NCBI GenBank assembly: GCA_035279875.1
Contig: DATEGX010000021.1
Coordinates: 1-25,533, forward strand
DNA length: 25,533 nucleotides
Source of the DNA: JAMXLL01 sp035279875
Lineage (GTDB): Bacteria; Desulfobacterota; Binatia; Binatales; Binataceae
Reading direction: 5' to 3'
Part shown: positions 1 to 7,112 of the stretch, piece by piece
Position numbering within the stretch: position 1 is the stretch's first letter
Layout of the letters: every line of letters begins with the position of its first letter
The notes under the pieces: model-generated
Databases searched by the model: none
What the model saw: the letters and a program-made list of their open reading frames with translations, nothing else
What the model was told of the DNA's origin: nothing
Program-made: the position numbers and the translations under genes

Positions 1-732
1 TACTTCGTAATCGACGTCAAGCAGCCCGGGGTGGAGGTGCGGCCGCTTAAGCAGATGAACGGGCACGCGTCGTTTAACCAGGTGTTCTTCACCGACGCCA
101 AGGTCCCGCAAGAGAATCTGGTTGGACGCGTCGGCGAAGGATGGACAGTGGCGGTTACGACTCTCGCCCACGAACGCCGCAGCGCCGACGGGCTTACCGC
201 GCCGGCAAGGCGCGCAACGCGTATCGGCCGCATCCACGCCGAAGAACGAGCTGAGACCGAAAAGGCTAACCAGCCATACAAGTGGTATCCGCAGCGGGCG
301 GGTCGCGTGGACCTCATCATGGACCGCGCCAAAGAGACCGGCGCGAAGGACGACCCTTATATTCGACAGGAAATAGCCAAGTTGATGATCCTGGCAAAAT
401 CCGCCGAATGGACCGCGCGTCGGGCACGGGCAGCTCAGCAACAAGGACGGCCGCAAGGTCCCGAAGGGTCGCTTGGTAAGCTTGCAGCCAGCCACGTCGC
501 GCGCGCCTGCTCCCGCGTCCATACGCTGATGACCGGCACGGAAGCAATGCTAACTGGAAGCGAAAGCCCGCGTGACGGAATCATCGCCGAGATTCTGGTG
601 TCGGTGCCCGCGGTTTCGATCGCGGGGGGCACCGACGAGATCCAGCGCAACATTATCGCCGAACGGGTGCTTGAACTGCCCAAGGAACCGCGATTCGACA
701 CCGGCCCATTCCGCAATGTGCGAAAAAACTAG
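1..732 (+). CDS. Acyl-CoA dehydrogenase, C-terminal part (5' end outside window)
   Basis: Flavoprotein of the acyl-CoA dehydrogenase family, which introduces the alpha-beta double bond into acyl-CoA thioesters with transfer of electrons to ETF. The reading frame is open from base 1, so the gene starts upstream; a GTG at 31 is internal. About 243 residues are visible. They begin in the middle beta domain (NGHASFNQVFFTDAKVP, typical of the segment before the 'xNLVG..G.GW' turn) and continue into the helical C-terminal domain. The C-terminus carries GGTDEIQRNIIAERVLELPK, the usual flavin/subunit-contact end of long FadE-type enzymes. The residue just before GTDEI is Gly, not the Glu/Asp that acts as catalytic base in short- and medium-chain enzymes, so the base probably lies elsewhere in the fold. 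The gene is convergent with the SpoIID gene, 40 bp away. The substrate cannot be told from this part. Confidence 0.93.
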   Translation, partial: YFVIDVKQPGVEVRPLKQMNGHASFNQVFFTDAKVPQENLVGRVGEGWTVAVTTLAHERRSADGLTAPARRATRIGRIHAEERAETEKANQPYKWYPQRAGRVDLIMDRAKETGAKDDPYIRQEIAKLMILAKSAEWTARRARAAQQQGRPQGPEGSLGKLAASHVARACSRVHTLMTGTEAMLTGSESPRDGIIAEILVSVPAVSIAGGTDEIQRNIIAERVLELPKEPRFDTGPFRNVRKN

Positions 733-772
733 AGTCGGTGCCGTGGACCTCATGACATGAAATCGCGCGCGA

Positions 773-2005
773 TTATGTACTGACCGTCGTCCCGCGGTAG
801 TAGTGTTGCAGGATTTCCGTGTAATCCCTACCCTGGTCCGCCATAACTGCCGCGCCGATTTGGCATAGGCCGACACCGTGTCCCCAGCCGGCTCCCCTCA
901 AGACGAAGCGGCCCGGCCCTTCCGAATCTTGGTCTACGACGAATGCAGAGCTGTAAAGATGAGTCCGCGATAGAGCGCGGCGAATTTCAAGTTCTTTACC
1001 GATGACAATGTAATCCCGTTCGCCGGTAATCTTCAGTCGATATATTCGGCCTGACGGTCCGCGAGCAAGCGCCCGCATTTCGCGAATAGGACCAAGGTCG
1101 ACCGCGAGTCTCGATCTGATCAGATCGGCGAGTTCGTCGGCCGAGTACGCGACCCGCCAACGATAGAAATCGCGCGTCTCTTGGTCGAATCCAGGAAGAA
1201 TGCGCGAGAGGAGTGCCGCATTAACCGTATTGCAGTAAGCGGGCGGGTCGGCCTTTATCCATTCTTCGGCGTCGCAGGTGCCGGACCGCGTGGGCCCATC
1301 ATAAACTGGCGCAAGATAGGGAATATCTTCATCTTCCCATGCGGTCGCATAGCGCTCGGTTATTCCGCCGCAGCATTTGGAAAACCGCGCGTCGCAGATC
1401 GCGCCGTTGTAACGGAGAAACTGGCCGCTCGTCGCGCGAACCGCTTCGGCTGCTGCCGGAGAGTACGCTTTCGTAATGCCCTGATACCGCTGGCAGTGGT
1501 CATCCGCGCACACATCGAAGCCCGGGTGCGCTTCGCGTCCATACCAACGAAGGATTTCGTGACGATCGGAAACCCCGTTTTCCACTTTCCCCGAACGAAA
1601 GCGATTTGCTTTCGGAAACCAGAGCCAACTGCGCGAAATCACCGCGTGAGCCTTCAACAGTTCGAGCGGGCACGATGCGCTCATCTCGGATGAGATCACA
1701 CTGGTGACATAGTCTTCGAGCGGAACTTCGTTAATCGCCGTCAGGCCTGCTTCCCGCTTCACCAGTCGAATAGATCCCCGAAATACCTGGCGCTCCTTCC
1801 GTTCCCAATGAAATCCGATTCCGATCGTGACATCGTTTAGTACAAACGCGCATGAGGCCGGGTTCGACGGGGTCAATATATCTTCGGATGCAAACCTGTA
1901 GCGGCCCGGACTATATCGTTTGCCGCAGGCGTCGACATACACGCCGCCGGTCAATTCCATCTCAACGGCGGATTGTTTTTCGATCAGCCCAACGGAAACA
2001 TTCAC
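773..2005 (-). CDS. SpoIID/LytB domain protein (cytoplasmic-type, Bacteroidetes-like)
   Basis: SpoIID enzymes are lytic transglycosylases that cut peptidoglycan glycan strands stripped of peptides; LytB relatives are amidase enhancers. The 410-residue protein has the family core PLEDYVTSVISSEMSAS (about residues 95-111). Glu107 is at the position of the catalytic Glu, followed by LELLKAHAVISRSW. A metal-site-like C166-x3-H170-C171 (CADDHCQRYQG), a CCGG motif and the C-terminal GWGHGVGLCQIGA signature are also present. There is no signal peptide or membrane segment, unlike sporulation SpoIID, which is membrane anchored. The start is GTG, and GTGA overlaps the stop of the upstream DUF4922 gene by 4 bp, so translation is probably coupled. 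It is the last gene of a five-gene minus-strand cassette. The N-terminal region with IGFHWERKE resembles the non-exported Bacteroidetes subfamily as I remember it. The family call is firm; the substrate is unknown. Confidence 0.92.
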   Translation of the reverse strand: MNVSVGLIEKQSAVEMELTGGVYVDACGKRYSPGRYRFASEDILTPSNPASCAFVLNDVTIGIGFHWERKERQVFRGSIRLVKREAGLTAINEVPLEDYVTSVISSEMSASCPLELLKAHAVISRSWLWFPKANRFRSGKVENGVSDRHEILRWYGREAHPGFDVCADDHCQRYQGITKAYSPAAAEAVRATSGQFLRYNGAICDARFSKCCGGITERYATAWEDEDIPYLAPVYDGPTRSGTCDAEEWIKADPPAYCNTVNAALLSRILPGFDQETRDFYRWRVAYSADELADLIRSRLAVDLGPIREMRALARGPSGRIYRLKITGERDYIVIGKELEIRRALSRTHLYSSAFVVDQDSEGPGRFVLRGAGWGHGVGLCQIGAAVMADQGRDYTEILQHYYRGTTVST

Positions 2006-2895
2006 CGAACATTCTCCAGCCTTTCGGCGACTTCGCGAAAGTGAGCGTCAGGCAGAGTGACCTCTCGAAAAATCGCCGCGATCATGTCGCCCGTAATTTT
2101 CTCGAAATCGTTGGCTCTGGGCACAACAAATATTCCACAGAGATCAATCGCCGCAGGACTTACGGTCAGCTCACCTGTGTGGAACACTTCAGGCCGATGT
2201 TTTCCTCGTGGAAATAGATATACGACCCACGCTCCCCTTTCATGAAAGACCGCAATGTTGATCAACGGTTCTGGCCGCCTGTTCGTCACTTCGGCGAGCA
2301 AATCTATAGCGCTTTCGATACGATCGATTAATCCAGAGCGATCTTTTCCACGAAACAGCAACACATTTCTTCCATAATTCGGGACGTTGACACCCATGAC
2401 TGCGGCGGTTTCATTCTCGATTGGAAGCGATCCTCGCGTGCCTGCCTGAAAGTGCATGTGATCCGGTGCCGAAGCACCACATTCGGCACCGTTATAGACG
2501 ACGAAATATCCGGGCAGCGCGGCGGCAATGTCCAGCATGTTTCCGAACTGGTTCGCGATACCCTGCGGGCGGTGTTCTCTGCGGGGGATAGTGAGGTGAC
2601 GCTCCAGGATTGGAAACGGATTACAGTACATCGTAAAACCCGCGTCAAACTGCACGCCTTCCTCCTCGAGGGGTAGGTTTTGCGGACACAAGAAGCAGGG
2701 GCGTTTCGCAACTGAATCAACGTCAACAGGCGCAGTTGTACTACCTAATCGGTGAGGGATATAACGGACCAGGATCTCGAACCGTTCAACTCGCACTAGA
2801 CGTGTCTTCGCATGTGCAAGGCCTTCGATGCCTTTCGCGAGCTGCGGCCAAGCGCGGGTCTGCCGTTTAAACAGTTCTTCGATTTGTTGGAGCAT
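2002..2895 (-). CDS. DUF4922 protein, GalT/HIT-superfamily-like nucleotidyltransferase or phosphorylase
   Basis: Of about 297 residues, the diagnostic core is GASAPDHMHFQAG, which contains H-x-H-x-Q (H146, H148, Q150 from this start). This is the active-site triad pattern of galactose-1-phosphate uridylyltransferase, Ap4A phosphorylase and GDP-L-galactose phosphorylase. A CFLC pair (about residues 67-70) precedes an NPFPILERHLTIP segment, also typical of that fold. Such enzymes form a nucleotidyl-histidine intermediate and move NMP between phosphates or sugar phosphates. I chose ATG 2895 (MLQQIEELFKRQ) because the longer frame begins with TTG at 2961, deep inside the glycosyltransferase gene, and family members as I recall them begin near IEELF. 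The start still overlaps the upstream gene by 29 bp, and the stop overlaps the SpoIID GTG. No export signal. The exact substrate is not known for this family. Confidence 0.85.
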   Translation of the reverse strand: MLQQIEELFKRQTRAWPQLAKGIEGLAHAKTRLVRVERFEILVRYIPHRLGSTTAPVDVDSVAKRPCFLCPQNLPLEEEGVQFDAGFTMYCNPFPILERHLTIPRREHRPQGIANQFGNMLDIAAALPGYFVVYNGAECGASAPDHMHFQAGTRGSLPIENETAAVMGVNVPNYGRNVLLFRGKDRSGLIDRIESAIDLLAEVTNRRPEPLINIAVFHERGAWVVYLFPRGKHRPEVFHTGELTVSPAAIDLCGIFVVPRANDFEKITGDMIAAIFREVTLPDAHFREVAERLENVR

Positions 2896-4165
2896 TCCGC
2901 ATTCGAGCCTGAATCTCGATAGTTCGTAGCCAGTCCTTGTACAGATCGTATCGATTCGCAACCTCGAGCGGCAAGGTGCTATCGCTGTTTCCTTCCCAAC
3001 GGCGGCAAAGATAAACGGAATCGTAGATTCGGCCTATCTCATAATCACGACTAACGCGCAGTGCTACTGCGTAATCCTCTCCGTAGCTTACATTCGGAAA
3101 ACCGATCTGGCGGAGAACCGAGGTATTGAAAGCGCGCGGCGCGCCCAGACCATTAACGCGTAGCGCGTTGTTTCTGCCGTTCTCACGGCTCCACTCGCGA
3201 TGGTCAACGAGTCCGGGCGGAATCTCATTCAACGAAAAATCCACCGTCGTATAGGAACCGACGACCATCGCATAAGGACCCGCTTCAAGCTCTTCAACAA
3301 TCCGGCTAAGGACACGATCGTCGCTATAAAGATCGTCGGAATCAAGTTGGACGGCGTATTGGCCACAATCCGGGGAGAAAATTGCCTCGTTCCAGCATCC
3401 GCCGATTCCGAGGTCCCGGCGGTCAGGAACGATGTGCCTGACGCGCAAATCGTCGACCCGCTGGAGAATCTGCGTCGTTCGATCGGTCGAATGGTTGTCG
3501 ACGACAATCACGTTGAATTGGAAATCCCCGTTCTGGGTGAGGGCGCTTTGAACTGCGTCGAGAATTGTCCGCTCGCGGTTCCGAACTGGTATAACGACAC
3601 TGGCCTTCACCGGAAAAGGTTCTGCAGTGGCTGAAATCCTCTGAAACCGCGGTTCCAGGCAGGCTCCGAGTCGTTTCAGATGTGCCGTTGCGATTCGTTC
3701 CATTTCCGCTTGGTAGTCGCGATTTCGAGGATCTAGATAGTCGAATTGCTTTTGACCGCTCGGCCTTGTGTCAATAGACGACGCGTTGTACAGGGGTTCG
3801 GGGATTCGCACGAGCGCCCGCTTTTCCGAGATCCTTAGACGCAGGTCGTACAAGCCTCCCCATTTCCATGCGCCTTCGGCACCTGCTTGACGCGCCGCCC
3901 GCACAGACACGCCGACTACGGGACCAAAGTCGAACGTGTCGCGGATGCTCCCGACTTGATAGTCTATTCTGGGATGGTCTCTAGCGTCCGCATATACCCA
4001 GCCAGCGCCGGTTTCATTTATGACCTGCTCCATTCGCTCGTACATACGTGGCCCAGGCTCTATGTTAACACTCGGATCCTCTATAAAAAGGACGTCTGAA
4101 GTGGCCTCATCGACGATACGATGAATACTCGCCGATGAATAATCCTTGGGATATACGATGCTCAC
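2867..4165 (-). CDS. Family 2 glycosyltransferase with an extra N-terminal GT-like half
   Basis: Transfers a sugar from a nucleotide-activated donor. In the 432-residue product, a complete GT-A domain occupies about residues 187-400: ASVVIPVRNRERT (nucleotide-binding strand), VVDNHSTDRTT, QLDSDDLY with the metal-binding DxD as D275-S-D-D278, and YGEDYAVALR with the G-E-D acceptor/base motif at 362-364. The first 130 residues (ATSDVLFIEDPSVN, GAGWVYADARD, GLYDLRLRISEK) look like the second half of another GT domain without its own DxD. No membrane segment is seen, so the acceptor is probably soluble or peripheral. The start is GTG, immediately preceded by an in-frame TGA and by GGTGAG. It lies 37 bp after the DUF1460 gene and overlaps the DUF4922 gene. 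The two-part architecture closely resembles a Bacteroidetes protein I recall beside DUF4922 and SpoIID genes. Confidence 0.88.
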   Translation of the reverse strand: MSIVYPKDYSSASIHRIVDEATSDVLFIEDPSVNIEPGPRMYERMEQVINETGAGWVYADARDHPRIDYQVGSIRDTFDFGPVVGVSVRAARQAGAEGAWKWGGLYDLRLRISEKRALVRIPEPLYNASSIDTRPSGQKQFDYLDPRNRDYQAEMERIATAHLKRLGACLEPRFQRISATAEPFPVKASVVIPVRNRERTILDAVQSALTQNGDFQFNVIVVDNHSTDRTTQILQRVDDLRVRHIVPDRRDLGIGGCWNEAIFSPDCGQYAVQLDSDDLYSDDRVLSRIVEELEAGPYAMVVGSYTTVDFSLNEIPPGLVDHREWSRENGRNNALRVNGLGAPRAFNTSVLRQIGFPNVSYGEDYAVALRVSRDYEIGRIYDSVYLCRRWEGNSDSTLPLEVANRYDLYKDWLRTIEIQARMRNAPTNRRTV

Positions 4166-4202
4166 ATCTCACCTGAACTTTTCTGCATCGTCTCTTCCTA
4201 TT

Positions 4203-4967
4203 TCAGGCGGAATTCGCCCCATAAACGAATGAATCATCCTTGGCTACTAACAGCGGACGTTCTATAGGATCCTGCGGTCGCATAACTATAACGCCGGCCA
4301 TCCGATTCGTCTGGAGAAACTCGCTCAATTCTTGTTCCACGACTATGTGCTGACTGCGCGACGCGTGACGTATTAGCATGCCTTTGCTGTCGCACACGAC
4401 GATTCCGGCGTGAAAAACATCAAGGTTCTTGCGCGTGGACACGAAAAAAATCAGATCGCCGCTCTGCAAATGTGCTCTGAGCCGCGGCATCGCCCGCTTG
4501 GGTACACATTTTATGCGCACTCGCCGAATAGCCAGTCCAGGTACTACATTGAGAACGCGTTCTCTGGTGTGAATCGGCACATCCGGCATCGAAACCGGTC
4601 TGATTATCCCTTGGCGCACATTGTTACGAATCCACGACGTCATGTAATGATTTCGCCGATCCCACCTAATGCAGCCTTGGTCGTAGCGAATTTTTCGCAA
4701 CCACTCGACAAAGTCGTCGACATTCGAGGAGAGTGCGAGGGCCAGAATAGTTTCGATGTACGTGACACAGTCGAAACCGTCGATGGAAGCCGTGAATACC
4801 TCGGACGTATTGGCAGATCCAACCAGTGGATTTGATTTGTAGGCGATTCCGAGGAATTGGCGCGAGAGAACGTCAACTCTGCTGCCGGAGGAACCGTTAC
4901 AATTCGTTGTCGATAGAAGCTCTCTCACGCGCCGCCGGCAGAGACCTCGTGGTTGATGATGGTTCAT
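4203..4967 (-). CDS. DUF1460 (NlpC/P60-like) putative amidase/peptidase
   Basis: DUF1460 proteins have a papain-like NlpC/P60 fold and are annotated as N-acetylmuramoyl-L-alanine amidase-like or cell-wall peptidases. In this 254-residue protein the nucleophile motif is GFDCVTYIETILALAL with Cys67, preceded by FLGIAYKSNPLVG. The RRNHYMTSWI segment near 104-113 matches the conserved 'RNH/F' stretch of the family, and the catalytic His is probably His186 in VFHAGIVV, after the SGDLIFFVS strand. There is no signal peptide; the N-terminus is Arg- and Cys-rich and polar. The ATG overlaps the stop of the upstream DOMON-like gene by 4 bp. An internal start near residue 31 (VDVLSRQFLG) cannot be excluded. 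Its context with a SpoIID enzyme suggests muropeptides or a similar glycopeptide as substrate; this is inference. Confidence 0.83.
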   Translation of the reverse strand: MNHHQPRGLCRRRVRELLSTTNCNGSSGSRVDVLSRQFLGIAYKSNPLVGSANTSEVFTASIDGFDCVTYIETILALALSSNVDDFVEWLRKIRYDQGCIRWDRRNHYMTSWIRNNVRQGIIRPVSMPDVPIHTRERVLNVVPGLAIRRVRIKCVPKRAMPRLRAHLQSGDLIFFVSTRKNLDVFHAGIVVCDSKGMLIRHASRSQHIVVEQELSEFLQTNRMAGVIVMRPQDPIERPLLVAKDDSFVYGANSA

Positions 4968-5557
4968 CGGGTTTCGAGTTTAGCGTCCGATTTCTCAGAC
5001 GAAACTGGCGCCTCAATCAGCAGCGCGAATCCATCCGCGTGATGGAAATCCGGTTTGTCGACCGGATGACGGAGCGCCCAATACGAGAGCCCATTGTTTC
5101 CCTCGATAACGGCGGAGAGCCCGAGACGGAGGGGAGCCTTCGGGTGGATCGCGGACAAAGCGTCAAGCTGAACACGGCTGTCGAGCTGAAGCGTAGTATC
5201 AGTCGTACGCACGGCAATGTGCGGCCGCAAGCTTTCGTTCGCTTGGGGGCCACCGTTGCGATACCCGGAGAAAGCATAGACGGCCCACTTTCGGGACGGA
5301 GCAAAATTGAACTCGTGGTATGCCGATTGTCCATCGACCGCGATGAAGGCTTCGAAGCAGGTATGTTGCCAGAGCTGCGTGGCCATGCGCTCTGCGGCCG
5401 GCGAAAAGATCCGAAGGCCGGCAATATCTCCGTCGAGGCGATAACTGAGATTAAGTTCGGCGGATGCGGATCGCCGTACGAGCACCCGCATGGCCCGCAC
5501 CGCATCAGCTCGCGTCGATGGATGGCAGCAGAGATCGCAGCAATGTTCGACGATCAT
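4964..5557 (-). CDS. DOMON-like ligand-binding domain protein
   Basis: A 197-residue single-domain protein that matches the bacterial DOMON-like family, beta-sandwich modules thought to bind haem or sugars. Signature stretches are LWQHTCFEAFIAV (about residues 82-94), YHEFNFAPSRKWAVYAFSGYR (98-118), LRLGLSAVIEGNNGLSYWAL (143-162) and HPVDKPDFHHADGFAL near the C-terminus. No signal peptide is visible, although eukaryotic DOMON domains are usually extracytoplasmic. It is the first gene of the cassette and is translationally coupled to the DUF1460 gene by a 4-bp overlap. The start ATG follows a 73-bp gap that holds a consensus -10 box. The biochemical function of the bacterial family is unknown. 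A sugar- or muropeptide-binding role would suit the neighbours but is a guess. Confidence 0.8.
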   Translation of the reverse strand: MIVEHCCDLCCHPSTRADAVRAMRVLVRRSASAELNLSYRLDGDIAGLRIFSPAAERMATQLWQHTCFEAFIAVDGQSAYHEFNFAPSRKWAVYAFSGYRNGGPQANESLRPHIAVRTTDTTLQLDSRVQLDALSAIHPKAPLRLGLSAVIEGNNGLSYWALRHPVDKPDFHHADGFALLIEAPVSSEKSDAKLETR

Positions 5558-5622
5558 AACGCGTGCGGTGACGGCGAATTCCCCAACAATTTCCGCTGTC
5601 TTTTGATTGTCACCCGCCGGTG

Positions 5623-5651
5623 ATTATAGATCAGTCGGGCAACCGCGCGAA
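5623..5651 (-). promoter_or_regulatory. Candidate sigma70 promoter for the five-gene cassette
   Basis: On the minus strand a perfect TATAAT occupies 5628-5623, with a weak TTCGCG -35 at 5651-5646 (17-bp spacer). Transcription would start near 5616, leaving about 59 nt before the DOMON-like ATG at 5557. The site lies across the stop codon of the macro-domain gene, so the cassette could be transcribed apart from the genes upstream. The -35 match is poor, so the call rests on the -10. Confidence 0.4.
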
Positions 5652-6155
5652 GGTCCTTTCGAAAATCTCGAGCGCTGAGCCGTCGAACAGCACGAATTCG
5701 ATCTGTTCAAGTCCCGCGCCGGAACGCAGATGATCGCGCACCACGGCACCCATGACTTCGGCGCATCGTTCGAGCGGGAAGCCCGCGATGCCGGTCCCGA
5801 TCGCGGGGAATGCGATCGATTTGAGGTGCTTTTCCTCAGCCCGCAGCAGCGAATTGCGCGTAGCTTCACGGAGCGCGGCTTCAGTGGTCTGACCGCCCAG
5901 CCGCATGCTCGCAGCATGGATGACATAGCGCGCCGCGAGTTTACCGCCGCTGGTAATCGCCGCCTCGCCGATCGGGATCGGCCTTAGTCGGTCGCATTCC
6001 TGTTGGATTGACGGACCGCCTTTGACGCGGATTGCTCCGGCGACTCCGCCGCCGAGCAGCAGGTCGTTATTCGCGGCGTTGACGATCGCGTCAACCCGGG
6101 CCTCGGTAAGATCGCCCTGCGTGATGGTTACCTTGGAGCGCCACTCGTTCGCCAT
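5631..6155 (-). CDS. Macro-domain protein (ADP-ribose / O-acetyl-ADP-ribose hydrolase type)
   Basis: Macro domains bind ADP-ribose, and MacroD-type members hydrolyse O-acetyl-ADP-ribose or remove ADP-ribose from acidic residues. The 174-residue protein is a single complete domain: ITQGDLTEARVDAIVNAAN (residues 12-30), LLGGGVAGAI in the phosphate loop, GEAAITSGGKL, YVIHAAS and the second binding loop FPAIGTGIAGFPL. The substrate-contact NAAN and the GGGVAGAI glycines are intact. The ATG follows a GGGAG ribosome site. The gene begins 22 bp after the S53-propeptide lipoprotein and ends 73 bp before the DOMON-like gene, all on the same strand, so read-through into the cassette is possible. It is cytoplasmic. 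A nucleotide-sugar or ADP-ribose-linked function in the cassette cannot be shown from sequence. Confidence 0.93.
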   Translation of the reverse strand: MANEWRSKVTITQGDLTEARVDAIVNAANNDLLLGGGVAGAIRVKGGPSIQQECDRLRPIPIGEAAITSGGKLAARYVIHAASMRLGGQTTEAALREATRNSLLRAEEKHLKSIAFPAIGTGIAGFPLERCAEVMGAVVRDHLRSGAGLEQIEFVLFDGSALEIFERTFARLPD

Positions 6156-6177
6156 CGCCGGTCTCCCAGACGGCTTT

Positions 6178-6846
6178 CTAATTCAACGGGCCAACCACTT
6201 CGAGCCCGGCGATCCGCGAAATCACGCCGTTGAATTGCGCCGGAATTGCCGGATCGTTCTTCGCCGCATACTCGTCGTATTGAGGTGCCACGAGATCGAC
6301 GGCGAAGGCTTTGTCGATCTGGCCTATGGTCCCCTTGATCCTGATGTAGTCTGAGCTGGTGTTATAACTCTTGTCGGTGATGGTGAAGCCCTGCGCTTGC
6401 AGCCATTGCAGCACTGCGTTGAATTGCTCCTGGGTCTCGCCGAAGCGCGCGTGGATTTCTTCCGGCGTCATCCAGTGATGATAGTCGGGCGAGTGGGGAT
6501 CCTGCAGCCCCTGCATGAATTGATCGAATTGTTGCTGGTTGCGCATCGCGAATTCTATCTCGAGGCCGATCACTTTGTCTGATGGCGCCGGGTGCGCCTT
6601 GCTTAAGTCGATTCCGGTCGGGCGATTGTTCGGCAATCGAGTGAGCGCCTCGCCGCCCGCGCCCGTGGTGCTTTCCGCGTTGCTGCCGCTCATCGAACAG
6701 CCGCTAGTGACCAGCGCGAGTACCGCGACGATCGCTATCGCCAGGCGCCTCCGGCGAGGGCGGAACCAGCCCCGCGTCGCGACCCTAAGCCGCGGATTGT
6801 CAGCCTTCCCCCGCACGGGCTCAAAACTCAAAGCCGTCTCCTTCAT
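6178..6846 (-). CDS. Lipoprotein consisting of a pro-kumamolisin (S53 propeptide) domain only
   Basis: The domain at residues 80-220 matches the activation propeptide of sedolisin/kumamolisin proteases: SPDYHHWMTPEEIHARFG is the hallmark, followed by VLQWLQAQGFTI and GQIDKAFAVDL. The protein stops at residue 222, exactly where the S53 catalytic domain should begin, and no Ser/Glu/Asp protease domain follows in any frame downstream. I placed the start at the ATG of MKETALSF because it puts an Arg-rich n-region, a hydrophobic segment (LAIAIVAVLALV) and a lipobox-like TSGC (Cys50) in the right order. A longer frame to 7002 has no such logic. It is therefore probably exported and lipid-anchored. 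It may inhibit or chaperone an S53 protease encoded elsewhere, or be a remnant. Confidence 0.8.
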   Translation of the reverse strand: MKETALSFEPVRGKADNPRLRVATRGWFRPRRRRLAIAIVAVLALVTSGCSMSGSNAESTTGAGGEALTRLPNNRPTGIDLSKAHPAPSDKVIGLEIEFAMRNQQQFDQFMQGLQDPHSPDYHHWMTPEEIHARFGETQEQFNAVLQWLQAQGFTITDKSYNTSSDYIRIKGTIGQIDKAFAVDLVAPQYDEYAAKNDPAIPAQFNGVISRIAGLEVVGPLN

Positions 6847-7065
6847 TGGGCCTCCGCCGCTGAAGTTTCTGCCGCGAATAATTTTGCAGCGCAAGCCGAC
6901 GCTCGCAACCTCCCTTTCGCCGCCTGGCAGAGTCTCGGTCGGGACTCTGACACAGGTAATCCGGATCTCTCGTAGCGCCAGGCCGCCGAAGCAAATTCGC
7001 ACCGGAACAACCGAATTGTCACTTAATTGACATTACGATTGTCGCTTATGGGACCATATCTTTGT

Positions 7066-7080
7066 TTGACCTCGGGTCAA
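7066..7080. promoter_or_regulatory. Perfect inverted repeat TTGACC-N3-GGTCAA, possible operator
   Basis: The two 6-bp arms are exact complements around TCG. The dyad sits just upstream of the candidate phaC promoter (-35 at 7084), a usual place for a dimeric regulator such as a TetR- or GntR-type repressor. No regulator gene is adjacent, so the binding protein is unknown. A 6-bp dyad can arise by chance. Confidence 0.35.
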
Positions 7081-7083
7081 TCT

Positions 7084-7112
7084 CTGTCAGAAAAAAACTG
7101 AACCGGTAGTAT
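7084..7112 (+). promoter_or_regulatory. Candidate sigma70 promoter for phaC
   Basis: CTGTCA (7084-7089) and TAGTAT (7107-7112) are separated by 17 bp, each with four of six consensus bases. Transcription would start near 7119, giving a leader of about 160 nt. This is the best pair in the gap on the plus strand, but the match is moderate. Confidence 0.3.

Noticed and set aside
761..774. 14-bp perfect palindrome AATCGCGCGCGATT at the convergent end of the SpoIID gene
   Set aside because: It has no loop sequence, so it makes a poor RNA hairpin, and alternating CG palindromes are common in GC-rich DNA.
4826..5623. Long plus-strand frame (265 codons) opposite the DOMON-like gene
   Set aside because: It is antisense to a gene with recognisable family motifs, and its own product has no known domain or ribosome site.
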